Below are positions 45,965 through 54,116 of a stretch of 64,000 nucleotides of DNA, piece after piece (the stretch's first letter is position 1; each line of letters starts with the position of its first letter). The notes beneath the pieces were generated by a model. That model did not search any database and had not been told where the DNA came from. It worked only from the letters and a program-made list of their open reading frames with translations. The stretch is taken from positions 1 to 64,000 of the forward strand of contig NZ_BCVP01000001.1 in NCBI RefSeq assembly GCF_001591805.1, given 5' to 3'. The translations under genes were made by a program, and so were the position numbers. This DNA is from Neobacillus novalis NBRC 102450. GTDB taxonomy: Bacteria > Bacillota > Bacilli > Bacillales > Cytobacillaceae.

Positions 45965-46303
45965 CTATGTAAGTTTTCCTTGCTTTTCTAGTCGCGCCAT
46001 CCGTTCCTTTAGCGATTCCGTTCCCTTTTTGTTTTTCGCATTGCCCTTCGACATCCGGGTTAATATCGCCGCTTCATAGTAAGCCATGCTGTTGATCGTA
46101 CCAAGAGGCGAGTGTCCGGAGTAGTCCAAATGAATTTCTTTCATCCACTTCAGCAGCTTCTCCAGCGGAACATCTAGCCCTGCGACTTTTGCCAAAGAAT
46201 TTTTATCTTTTGCCGACAAGGCCGTACCCCGGTTTCGAAGTTGGATAAACTGTTCGGCAAACGCAGTTATTCTCGCATTTTTTTCGCTGGAATCCTGCTC
46301 CAC
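45965..46303 (-). pseudogene. Phage replication initiator, C-terminal part (out of frame with N-terminal part)
   Basis: 112 residues from a GTG; the same frame is open upstream to about 46365, reading REKLEKKKKGDDCAQPIARLVEQDSSEKNARITAF. It contains a helical domain (AEQFIQLRNRGTALSAKDKNSLAKVAGLDVPLEKLLKWMKEI) like the C-terminal part of phage initiators and DnaD-type proteins. It most likely belongs to one protein with the 46351-46794 gene; the frames are joined by a -1 shift in the AG-rich run AAAGAGAGAAG. It is possibly still made as a separate protein. Confidence 0.5.
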
Positions 46304-46350
46304 TAACCTTGCGATAGGCTGCGCGCAATCATCACCCTTCTTTTTCTTTT

Positions 46351-46794
46351 CTAGCTTCTCTCTTTATGATTTTGTTGCGGCATCGTTTCTCTCAAGTTCT
46401 CCGCTTGTTGCGGCACCGTTCCGCGAAATGGAGGGCAAAAAAAATCACGTAATCCGCCAGTCTGGATATCCTCATATCGAAGGACGGTAAATAATGTCCC
46501 GATACTCAATTCCTCCGTGGCAATCAATCCTTTTTTGACCAGTTTATCGGCAGCCCGCTTAATCGTGCTTTTCGAATACTGCTTCTCGCCTCTGCCTTCC
46601 CGGTAGCCAAGATCCTCCGATAGCTTAGAATACGCCCTGATGTACTGCCCGCTTTTCAACTGAATACCGATCACCATCCTTCCATCCTCACGGCAAGCCT
46701 GAATCAACAACAGCATGTATAGCCGAAACGGCACAACTTCCTTCCATAACTCCGTATCCAACACATCCCGATACAGCTTCACCCAGCCACACAT
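46351..46794 (-). CDS. Phage replication initiator, N-terminal winged-helix part
   Basis: 147 residues opening MCGWVKLYRDVLDTELWKEVVPFRLYMLLLIQACRED, the standard start of phage replisome-organiser proteins, followed by a winged helix (KSTIKRAADKLVKKGLIATEELSIGTLFTVLRYEDIQ). It would bind the module's origin and recruit the loader. The protein stops after a short charged linker; the expected C-terminal domain continues in another frame (45965-46303). Confidence 0.7.
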   Translation of the reverse strand: MCGWVKLYRDVLDTELWKEVVPFRLYMLLLIQACREDGRMVIGIQLKSGQYIRAYSKLSEDLGYREGRGEKQYSKSTIKRAADKLVKKGLIATEELSIGTLFTVLRYEDIQTGGLRDFFCPPFRGTVPQQAENLRETMPQQNHKERS

Positions 46795-46888
46795 TTCTCT
46801 TCACCTCATAGTTAAATGTTTTCATCTACTATTTATGGAATTAGAGGGAAAAAGGACAGGGTCGGCAGAAATTTTTTTAAAATCCCAC

Positions 46889-46912
46889 GGAGGTTCGAAT
46901 CCTTTCTGAGAC
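46889..46912 (+). repeat. Degenerate tRNA-Arg 3' end, possible attachment scar
   Basis: GGAGGTTCGAATCCT is identical to the T-arm of tRNA-Arg(CCU) at 42322-42336. The next nine bases, TTCTGAGAC, match CTTTGGGAC at six positions. There is no 5' half, so it is not a tRNA gene. It has the same orientation as the tRNA and borders the phage-like module. It may mark the far end of an element that once entered tRNA-Arg, or derive from another tRNA. Confidence 0.5.
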
Positions 46913-46916
46913 ATAC

Positions 46917-46946
46917 AAAAAAACCTTGAGTATCAAGGTTTTTTGA
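46917..46946. terminator. Hairpin terminator
   Basis: AAAAAACCTTGA / TCAAGGTTTTTT around GTA; both strands end in T-runs. Confidence 0.75.
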
Positions 46947-47010
46947 ATGTCTATTGTCCATGTAGTTTTTTTCTGTAAAGATATTGCCGGCTTTCTCTAT
47001 AATCTATTCA

Positions 47011-47214
47011 TCATAATGTCCCCTTAAATTTCGCTGGCTTTGAAACATAGCTTTCGATGATAAATCCACAATCTGTGCAAATTATATATTCAATATTCGA
47101 GCCAAAGCTCATCTTGCTTTCCGGACTCATAGCCGCGTATCCACTGTGCTTCCCTTTCCCTAATTCATTTCCGCCACATTTAGGGCATTCTGTTACTCTC
47201 GTAGAATAGGTCAT
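47011..47214 (-). CDS. Small zinc-ribbon protein
   Basis: 67 residues with CPKCGG at 9-14 and CTDCG near residue 49, a four-Cys zinc ribbon. The middle part (GKHSGYAAMSPESKMSFGSNIEY) is polar. It resembles many small Bacilli ribbon proteins of unknown role. RBS GGATGA lies before the ATG. Single gene. Confidence 0.65.
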   Translation of the reverse strand: MTYSTRVTECPKCGGNELGKGKHSGYAAMSPESKMSFGSNIEYIICTDCGFIIESYVSKPAKFKGTL

Positions 47215-47385
47215 TAGAAATCATCCTTTTACAATTAGTTTAAAACTAAGCGATTCGCCATACACGATCCTTAATTTTACACTTTTCGAAAAAATACTTA
47301 TACATGTACACCAAGGGTTGTGTTAAATTAATTAAATTTTACCATAATTTAAAAAAGAAATAATACAAACTTCGGTATTTACTGG

Positions 47386-47550
47386 TTAATAAAATGGTTT
47401 CAGATTTCCGACATAATAATGTTTAATTTTTGCCCATTCATTATCACAGTGGACAGAAACTTCACCTTTTGTACGATCAATAACGATACTACCTTCCAAC
47501 TGGGCAACTAAACCTGCTTTATCTGTTGGCACGTGATAATAAATAGAAAT
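47386..47550 (-). pseudogene. Coding-like remnant without a start codon
   Basis: Minus-strand frame ISIYYHVPTDKAGLVAQLEGSIVIDRTKGEVSVHCDNEWAKIKHYYVGNLKPFY then stop at 47386. It looks like the end of a globular protein, but it is preceded by a stop and has no RBS. Unrecognised. The remaining parts of 47215-47704 hold nothing else I can support. Confidence 0.3.
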
Positions 47551-47704
47551 CGTTTTTTAATGACAATTATAAAATTACCCAACATAAAGTAAGTTACAAA
47601 AAATATAAGAATCGGTCTTAATTTTTCCCAAAAAGGTTTTTTTGGCCAAGCAGATAGTCTATCATTAAGTAGATGTGATTTTACTTTAAACAGGGGGAAG
47701 CCGT

Positions 47705-48691
47705 ATGAAAGCTATTCAAATGTCGTCCTTTGGGGAACCTGAAGTGTTAAAACTAGTAGAAGTTAAAGAACCGGTACCGGCAGAAAACGAAGTACGGGTA
47801 AGGCTTTATTATGCCGGCGTCAATCCAGCTGAAGCTTATATACGTGCGGGAGGTTATGCCTTTTTCAATCCTGACATGCCTTTTACCCCTGGATTTGATG
47901 GTGCAGGTGTGGTGGATGAGGTTGGCCCGGGTGTCACTAGGCTCAAAACCGGCGATCGGGTATTTGTCGCCTCCACAATGGCAAAAAGAAAAACGGGAAC
48001 ATATGCGGAAAAAGTAGTTTGTGATGTGGAGGCCGTACATAAATTGCCCGAAACAGTAAGCTTTGAGCAGGGAGCAGCACTTGGCATTCCTGTCACTGCT
48101 GCCTATCGCGCACTTTTTCACCGGGCACATTTAAAACCGGGAGAAACGGTATTAGTCCATGGGGCTTCCGGCGGTGTAGGTACTTTAGCTGTACAACTTG
48201 CTAAATATGCAGGTGCACAAGTAATCGGAACTGCCAGCACAGAAGAAGGCATTGATGTAGTAAGAAAATCGGGTGCTGACGCCGTCCTTAACCACAATCA
48301 AACTGGTTATTTGGAAGCACTCCCTTCCATTACAAACGGTGCTGGCGTTGATGTGGTCATAGAAATGCTTGCCAATGTCAATCTAGAAGAGGATTTAAAG
48401 CTAGTCAACAAGTTCGGCCGGGTGGTCATAGTAGGCAACCGCGGATCATTGGATTTCAATCCCCGCTTGACAATGGCCAAAGAAGCCGATGTCCTTGGAA
48501 TGGCTGTTTGGAATGCACCATTAGATGAATTTAATGAAAGTTTGATTGCAGTTGAAGCTGCACTGAATAATGGAGGACTTCAGCCATTCGTAGGAACAAT
48601 TCTGCCGCTTGAAGAAGCAGCCAAGGCACATATCCAGATTTTAAGCAGCAACGCAAAAGGTAAAATGGTATTGGAAATCGAAAAAGACTAA
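47705..48691 (+). CDS. NADPH:quinone reductase-like oxidoreductase (zinc-free MDR family)
   Basis: 328 residues. GroES-like N-terminus (MKAIQMSSFGEPEVLKLVEVKEPVPAENEVRV...GVNPAEAYIRAGGY) and Rossmann domain with HGASGGVGTLAVQLAK. Zinc-binding Cys/His of alcohol dehydrogenases are absent, as in quinone oxidoreductases and zeta-crystallins. It uses NADPH to reduce quinones or enals; the natural substrate is unknown. RBS GGGGGAAG. The terminator follows at 48721-48753. Confidence 0.88.
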   Translation: MKAIQMSSFGEPEVLKLVEVKEPVPAENEVRVRLYYAGVNPAEAYIRAGGYAFFNPDMPFTPGFDGAGVVDEVGPGVTRLKTGDRVFVASTMAKRKTGTYAEKVVCDVEAVHKLPETVSFEQGAALGIPVTAAYRALFHRAHLKPGETVLVHGASGGVGTLAVQLAKYAGAQVIGTASTEEGIDVVRKSGADAVLNHNQTGYLEALPSITNGAGVDVVIEMLANVNLEEDLKLVNKFGRVVIVGNRGSLDFNPRLTMAKEADVLGMAVWNAPLDEFNESLIAVEAALNNGGLQPFVGTILPLEEAAKAHIQILSSNAKGKMVLEIEKD

Positions 48692-48720
48692 AGAAAAAAA
48701 GGAAGTAAGAGAAAAAATCG

Positions 48721-48753
48721 TTGAATCCCTTATGTCTCTAGGGATTTTTTTGT
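48721..48753 (+). terminator. Terminator of the oxidoreductase gene
   Basis: AATCCCT / AGGGATT around TATGTCTCT followed by seven T. Confidence 0.75.
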
Positions 48754-48793
48754 TGTTTATTTTTAAAAAAAGCCGCTATTTTCTCTGCATTAT

Positions 48794-48860
48794 AAAAGTG
48801 CTTAGTCACAACCCGAATAAAACCGAGGGAATTTCGACAAATTCTGGGTAGTAACTTATT
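48794..48860. repeat. Palindromic intergenic repeat, copy 1
   Basis: Contains CCCGAATAA and GAGGGAATTTCGACAAATTC, shared almost exactly with 62822-62893 in the same orientation. The copy here has lost part of the outer stem (AAGTGC...ACTT). No gene is inside it. Confidence 0.7.
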
Positions 48861-49097
48861 TAAATTCATATTTTTTGACCGAAAATGTTTTCGCCAGTCA
48901 AAAAGAGTGCTCCTCCTAATTTCAGAAACGCCCCCGTTAGCCATTCATGCAGCACAAAATCAGTGCTGTACCACAGAGAATGAAAATGGGAAGGAAGTGT
49001 CAATACTGATACTGACCTTAATCCAGTCAACCCTTGTCCATAGGCTTATTAATTTCAGCTCTCCTCTTTTTTTTACGATTAAGCAGCGGAACACCCG

Positions 49098-49451
49098 TTA
49101 TTTTAATGGACCAGTCACCTCAAGACATCTTCCATTATACGCGTCCATCCTGACGGTTAGTTCCTCTCCATTTTTAGTTTTCAGTGTTACACTAAACTCC
49201 CGTTGATTAGTGATTTGATTAAAAAAACCACTCTTTGTAACAATGGAAAATTTCTCCGGTTTAATGTCCTGCCAATTTAAATGTACGGCTTTTATTCCCA
49301 ATCTTTTTGGTGGATTTTCCAAACACAAACCTGCGTAACCTGTGGCTTTCTCAGTTGTAAACATGGGCTTTTGGTATGAATATGCAAAACAAATGATTAG
49401 AATAACTAAAATGCGGAAAACTTCTTTCTTCAAGTTTGTGGTCTTTTTCAT
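49098..49451 (-). CDS. Hypothetical exported protein
   Basis: 117 residues: basic start and one hydrophobic helix (VFRILVILIICFAYSY), then a soluble domain of beta character (EFSVTLKTKNGEELTVRMDAYNGRCLEVTGPLK). There is one Cys pair, but neither Cys sits in a lipobox. The family is unknown. RBS is weak. It is flanked by non-coding DNA on both sides. Confidence 0.55.
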   Translation of the reverse strand: MKKTTNLKKEVFRILVILIICFAYSYQKPMFTTEKATGYAGLCLENPPKRLGIKAVHLNWQDIKPEKFSIVTKSGFFNQITNQREFSVTLKTKNGEELTVRMDAYNGRCLEVTGPLK

Positions 49452-50041
49452 GTTTCAATCACCCTATCCATATCGTATAAAAAGGTAATTCGACAACCCC
49501 CACCAAAATTCCTGCCTTATTGCACTATCTGGCTTTAGTTTAATAAGAAAATCCGCAAAATGGTTCTATAAAAGTCCTTTCTCTCTTTTATTTCACATTT
49601 TATTCGTACTACGACATAAACATATTAGTTAGATTGAATAAAATCTAGAAAATATTTCCTATTCTAAGATAAATAAATTAAAAATCGGAGGTATTATATG
49701 TCAGTGTCACTGTTTGTCATTATTCATATCTTGGGTGGTATTTTTTTTATTAACCGCAACAATAAGCTACCTCACCCTTAAAAAACTTTTCTTAGTGTAT
49801 TTGTTGTAATGTGCATTATTTATGCAGTCCCTTATATTCTTATGGTTATTACTAGCTGCTTTTGAAAAATTTATTTATAACTTAAATTCCTTTGCTGCGC
49901 ATAATGTGTCGTTTAGGACTGAATTTATTCGTACTATACCTAAAAATAATATTAAAATAACAAAATTCAACGCTTGTCCATTTCCTATCTAACCATCATT
50001 ACATATTGTATAAAGACTCTTAATAAAGGTGGTGATACACT
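49452..50041. other. Intergenic region with a decayed small membrane-protein frame
   Basis: About 590 bp. After a GGAGG RBS, ATG at 49699 reads MSVSLFVIIHILGGIFF and stops after 27 codons. One base shift at the T-run (49739-49748) would continue as LLTATISYLTLKKLFL, so a small membrane protein may have been broken. Nothing else is supported. Confidence 0.35.
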
Positions 50042-50155
50042 ATGGAATTCGAACACGAGCGTCGTACAAGTCGTCGTCGTAATCCTTTTGCCTTAATCGT
50101 TGTTCTCTTCATCCTTTTGATTATTGTTGGGGCATCTTTTATGACTGGATACTAA
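50042..50155 (+). CDS. YjcZ-type small membrane protein
   Basis: 37 residues, RBS AAAGGTGGTG. After a basic head (EHERRTSRRRN) comes FALIVVLFILLIIVGASFM, the near-invariant membrane motif of the YjcZ/YozV-like sporulation peptides of Bacilli. These are often found in spores, with no known activity. Usual members have a Gly/Tyr-rich head; here it is Arg-rich instead. A GAAGCG / CGCTTC terminator follows (50201-50230). Confidence 0.75.
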   Translation: MEFEHERRTSRRRNPFALIVVLFILLIIVGASFMTGY

Positions 50156-50550
50156 TAATCTAGGATGAATAACAACCAAAAATATATAAAACCTCACTTT
50201 CATTTGAAGCGTGTATAAGACGCTTCTCTTTTTCTCTTTAATACATTCTCCTTAGGTACCTTATGGGTGCCTTTTTTATATAAAATAATTAGGTAATTCT
50301 TATTTCGCAATATGTGTCAATTGCGAAGTTAATAAACAACTTCTTCTTCAACTCCTCATAAGTAAGTGAAAAATTTCACAATTGTCCAGTTTATAAAGAG
50401 TTTTTTAAACAAGTTTATAAGGAGTTTTGCGTCATTCTTCAAGGTATTAAGTACTTTTGTGATAATTTTGACGTTATAACAGAAAAAATGGTGTTTTACC
50501 GTGTCATACTCCTATTTTCTTTCATACGAATAAAGTAGGAGGGATACAAA
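50156..50550. other. Intergenic region before cotH
   Basis: 395 bp. It holds the GAAGCG / CGCTTC terminator, a second hairpin AGGTACC / GGGTGCC with T-run (50251-50279), and loose repeats of GTTTATAARGAGTTTT (50391-50430). The block TTTATAAGGAGTTTTGCGTCATTC resembles 51809-51832 on the far side of cotH. No gene. Confidence 0.5.
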
Positions 50551-51642
50551 TTGGACAAGGCAGAAAAAATACCGCAATATAAACTTTTTATCAAACCATC
50601 TGACCTTAGAGAGCTGGAATGGACTATTTGGATTGACGATCCAATCCCTGCTCAGTTAACGCTGGATAGGAAAAGGTTTGACATTGATTTAAGTTATCGC
50701 GGATCTCATATTCGTGATTTTTCGAAAAAGTCTTATCAAATTTCTTTCCATAAACCTACAAAATATAAAGGTGCGAATCTTATTCATTTAAATGCTGAAT
50801 TTAAGGATCCATCTCTTATCCGAAATAAACTGTCTTTTGACTTCTTTTCCGAAATTGGCGTGTTAGCGCCGCAGTCACGCCATATTTTTTTAACGCAGAA
50901 CGGAAAAGCCGAAGGAATTTACTTAGAAATCGAATCAGTGGATGAAAACTTTTTGAAGAAAAGAAATCTACCCAATGGAAGTATTTTTTATGCCGTTGAT
51001 GGTGATGCGAACTTCTCACTTATGAGCGACTTGGATAAAGAAACGAAAAAATCACTGGAATTAGGCTATGAAAGAAAATACGGGACCAGGGCTGATGATC
51101 ATTATTTCCAGGAATTCATTTATAAAATTAATACGATTCCACAAAGAGAATTTTCTCGTAAAATTCCAAAATATGTCGATGTTGATAAATACCTTCGCTG
51201 GCTTGCCGGAATTATTTTTACATCAAACTATGATGGTTTCGTTCATAACTATGCACTCTACAGGAATGGTGACAATGGCCTCTTTGAGGTCATCCCATGG
51301 GATTACGATGCCACCTGGGGGAGGGATGTAAACGGAAAACTGATGGAAGCTAATTATGTCCCGATCGATGGCTATAATACCTTAACAGCAAGGCTGTTAG
51401 CTGTGGATGGTTTTCGAAAGCAATATCAACGTCTCCTCATAGACATTATGAATCATCAATTTACAGTTGAATTTATGAAACCAAAGGTTGAAAAACTACT
51501 TACATTAATCCGGCCGTATGTATTGCAGGATCCATATAAAAAGCAACATATCAATGATTTTGATTTGGAATTAGGGTTTATCACTAAGTATATTCAGGAA
51601 AGAAGAAAGTACTTATATGGGAAATTAGCAAAATTAAATTAA
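50551..51642 (+). CDS. CotH-family spore coat protein kinase
   Basis: 363 residues from a TTG start with AGGAGGG 9 bp upstream. The fold is that of CotH atypical kinases: strand-rich start with RGSHIRDFSKKSYQISF, a lysine-bearing region (GIYLEIESVDENFLKKR), and the catalytic VIPWDYDATWGRD with two Asp residues for metal. B. subtilis CotH phosphorylates coat proteins CotB and CotG during spore coat assembly. There is no cotB or cotG beside it. It is shorter and without repeats, like other CotH paralogues, so no exact symbol is given. Confidence 0.88.
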   Translation: MDKAEKIPQYKLFIKPSDLRELEWTIWIDDPIPAQLTLDRKRFDIDLSYRGSHIRDFSKKSYQISFHKPTKYKGANLIHLNAEFKDPSLIRNKLSFDFFSEIGVLAPQSRHIFLTQNGKAEGIYLEIESVDENFLKKRNLPNGSIFYAVDGDANFSLMSDLDKETKKSLELGYERKYGTRADDHYFQEFIYKINTIPQREFSRKIPKYVDVDKYLRWLAGIIFTSNYDGFVHNYALYRNGDNGLFEVIPWDYDATWGRDVNGKLMEANYVPIDGYNTLTARLLAVDGFRKQYQRLLIDIMNHQFTVEFMKPKVEKLLTLIRPYVLQDPYKKQHINDFDLELGFITKYIQERRKYLYGKLAKLN

Positions 51643-51930
51643 AATGTGATGAGAATAATGGATAAAGTTTGTCCTCACTTCTGTTAGGAGTAAAGTAATA
51701 AATAGGTTAAAATGGATGCATGAAAAAAATAATTGCGTTATATCTGAGGAGAGAATATTTAAATGACAAGAGATGTAAATTTAGGAGTCCGCGTTTATAT
51801 GTGAGCGAGTTTTTTAGGAGTTTTCTGTCATTCTACGAGGTTGTCAGGACATTCGTGTCATTTAACGATTATTTAATTGCTTTTAAGAAATTTTCAAGGT
51901 CTTCTTTGGTCACATTTATCCAAATAACTT
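51643..51930. other. Intergenic region after cotH
   Basis: AT-rich with short direct repeats (AGGAGTTTT, TGTCATTC/TGTCATTT at 51813-51865). A 73-codon open frame here has no RBS and repeat-derived sequence, so it is not called. The dispersed repeat copy starts after it. Confidence 0.4.
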
Positions 51931-51937
51931 TCTCACA

Positions 51938-52035
51938 CTAAACTGCCCCGTTACTTGAATAAGAAAAAGGCTTTACTCCATATAAAAGTAAAGCACCCGT
52001 TAGCTTAAGTACATCCCTTCACAATTTAAACTAAT
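51938..52035. repeat. Dispersed intergenic repeat, most complete copy
   Basis: Pattern: ACTAAACTGCCCCGTTA, then TTGAATAAGAAAAAG, a variable self-complementary middle (CTTTACT...AGTAAAG), then GCACCCGTTAGCTTAAGTAC and TTCACAATTT. Related copies or parts lie at 53325-53378, 53728-53832, 54060-54116, 57063-57152, 57686-57730, 58386-58453 with 60239-60262, 60346-60440, 61338-61375 and 62966-63045. Confidence 0.7.
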
Positions 52036-52906
52036 AATTTATATGATTGTGATCGTAAACTTCATTCCACTCTTCAGAAGCTTGCTTCATATCCTGATAA
52101 CATCCCTTTATTTTTTCAAGGAATTCTTCGTTCAATAATGAATCTTGAACTTGAACATCTTTTACCAAAGTATAATAATTGATGTATGCAGTAAGAAGAT
52201 GTTGGTGGGCAGAAGTATAAGCTTCAGGAACATTCATATGATTCATATAAGAAATCACCCATAGATAAACACTAGGATTACTAAGCATCTTATATAGAGC
52301 ACCATAATCCTTTTGATTAACATAGGGGATAATATCGTACTCAACGGCGGATAGGGCAATTTCTATCCTGGTTTGTGTTTCATCTTCATAAAACCGTTGA
52401 TGCTGTAAACTACCGACTATAGGAAAACTACGCCCCTCATTCTTCAAGCTTTCTTTATAAATAACATACCAATGATCTGAAGCTTGAATAATTTGTGCGT
52501 ATGCAGAATTTAATTCCAAGATATTCGACTTGGTTATCATTCCATCCTTTATCATATTCTTTTGATAAATAGTTAATTTTTTCGAAAAATTTTTATATGA
52601 GTTTAACAAATCCCTATGTGCTTGTTGGTAGGATTTAGGAACAGGTGCTTTTTCCATCTCATCGATGCGTAATTGTAAAAAATACTGTGAATGGTCAATG
52701 TCATCATTCACACGTTTAACATCATAGACGGTTCCACCAATAGCTTCTAGCATAAGAGTTTGTACATTACCATTAGTTTTGCTGTATTCCATTATGCTAG
52801 TATCATAAAGTTGAAGTTGTTGTTGTCTATGTTCTAGATATTGAAAACCAAGGTATCCAATTACCAACATTATAAATATAACTAAAGTCCATCTTTTCAA
52901 AGTCAT
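52031..52906 (-). CDS. Membrane-anchored helical protein with internal duplication
   Basis: 291 residues. One N-terminal membrane helix (TLVIFIMLVIGYLGFQYLEH) and an all-helical outer domain. Two similar blocks are visible: VPKSYQQAHRDLLNSYKNF near residue 85 and VPEAYTSAHQHLLTAYINY near residue 225, each followed by a stretch ending in a Trp- or Asp-rich helix. The domain therefore arose by duplication of about 135 residues. No known family is recognised. A role outside the membrane is likely from the topology (basic head, single helix). Confidence 0.65.
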   Translation of the reverse strand: MTLKRWTLVIFIMLVIGYLGFQYLEHRQQQLQLYDTSIMEYSKTNGNVQTLMLEAIGGTVYDVKRVNDDIDHSQYFLQLRIDEMEKAPVPKSYQQAHRDLLNSYKNFSKKLTIYQKNMIKDGMITKSNILELNSAYAQIIQASDHWYVIYKESLKNEGRSFPIVGSLQHQRFYEDETQTRIEIALSAVEYDIIPYVNQKDYGALYKMLSNPSVYLWVISYMNHMNVPEAYTSAHQHLLTAYINYYTLVKDVQVQDSLLNEEFLEKIKGCYQDMKQASEEWNEVYDHNHINY

Positions 52907-53394
52907 TTCCCCATCTCTTAAAAAGCTGATTAAACAATCCCGAAATTTCCAACTATTACCTTCATTATTTTATCATAAAGAATCCTGAAGCTTTACTTAA
53001 AATTGAATAAGAATTCAACTATTTAATGACTTTTCTATGATTTTCCATTACAATATCCCAAAAACTCCAAATTTGATACACTAGGAAAAAATTACTTGGG
53101 GAAAGATATGGATCAGGTAAAAAAACAACATTCAGTTTATTTTTATTTACGGTTGGAAGCTATGTACTTGTTTGGTTTTAATGCAATCTGTTTTGTGGCA
53201 TAACCATCAAAAGTTCTATATTTTTTAGTGACCCCAATTTAATCATCATTCCACCTGAAATAACATTTCATAAGGTTCTTCCCTTTCCATTCTTTCCTAC
53301 CCCAAATAATTCCACTTCTTTCACTAAACTGCTCCGTTAGTATAAGAAGCGACTATTCTTGTTGAACAGTCGCTCGGCTAAATAATTATCTATC
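52907..53394. other. Intergenic region with repeat copy and a broken micro-ORF
   Basis: At 53108 an ATG behind GGGGAAAG reads 31 codons. Shifted by one base in its A-run it would read KTTFSLFLFTVGSYVLVWF, a membrane peptide. A repeat copy with hairpin CGACT-GTT-AGTCG lies at 53325-53378. Nothing else was seen. Confidence 0.4.
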
Positions 53395-53592
53395 CTACTC
53401 ACTAAACTCTTTATATTCATCAATGTAGAAAGCTACATAACCACAATTTGAACAAACGGCTGCTTTTGGTTTTGCAGATACTTTGTTGAAAAGTCCCTTC
53501 CCTTTTTTTCTTATTGTAATTCCTAACGTATCAAATTCAACATTAATATTACAATCTTTTACCATTTCGTTTTGACATTGATTACATTTCAT
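53395..53592 (-). CDS. Small zinc-ribbon protein
   Basis: 65 residues with MKCNQCQNEM at the start and CSNCGY near residue 47: a four-Cys zinc site. The middle (FDTLGITIRKKGKGLFNKVSAKPKAAV) is basic. It resembles the many ribbon-type nucleic-acid-binding small proteins of Bacilli. RBS AAGGTGG. It is preceded by a repeat copy that probably serves as its terminator. Confidence 0.7.
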   Translation of the reverse strand: MKCNQCQNEMVKDCNINVEFDTLGITIRKKGKGLFNKVSAKPKAAVCSNCGYVAFYIDEYKEFSE

Positions 53593-53843
53593 CTTTATAC
53601 CACCTTTGTTTTTTAAAATTGCTTATTTTTAAATACGAACAAACAAAACATAAAGTTCCTTAAAAGTGCAGAAACTTTACTTATTCAAGTAATCATATTT
53701 CTTAAATAGGCTACCAATTCCTCTTATTGCAGAAACCTGCCCCGTTAGCGGAACAAGAAAAAGAGCCGCCGCAGCAGCCCCTTGTTGAACTCTTGCACCC
53801 ATTAGCTTAAGTACATTTCTTCACAATAGAATCGAACTGTGCA

Positions 53844-53990
53844 TCAAGAAATTGGCTCGTAGTTTTCCGCATCTTCCCAGTACCACTCACCGTCAAGATG
53901 AAATAGAAACTGTGCGGAACATTCATCTATTTTGTTTACACCGTACACGACCATAACAATTCCGTTAATTGAGCTTTTTACTTTAAACAT
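53844..53990 (-). CDS. 48-residue hypothetical protein
   Basis: RBS AAGGTGG 6-7 bp before the ATG at 53990. The product reads MFKVKSSINGIVMVVYGVNK...FLFHLDGEWYWEDAENYEPIS, beta-rich and acidic, and looks like a small folded protein with a complete reading frame. Family unknown. It ends just after a dispersed repeat copy. Confidence 0.5.
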   Translation of the reverse strand: MFKVKSSINGIVMVVYGVNKIDECSAQFLFHLDGEWYWEDAENYEPIS

Positions 53991-54116
53991 ATTTGCCACC
54001 TTTCAGTAGTTCGCATTTTCTGTCAAATACGCAGTATTCGTTTTTCTTCTTCAACTAAATTATACTGTTCTGCTCCTTTACTTCAATAAGAAAGAGCTAT
54101 TCTCCTTCTTGATACG

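Noticed and set aside
46889..46912. Second tRNA-Arg gene
   Set aside because: Only the T-arm and acceptor 3' strand are present; no D-arm, anticodon arm or 5' strand upstream.
51720..51941. 73-codon open frame after cotH
   Set aside because: No RBS, the sequence is made of short repeats and the start of the dispersed repeat, and the translation has no recognisable features.
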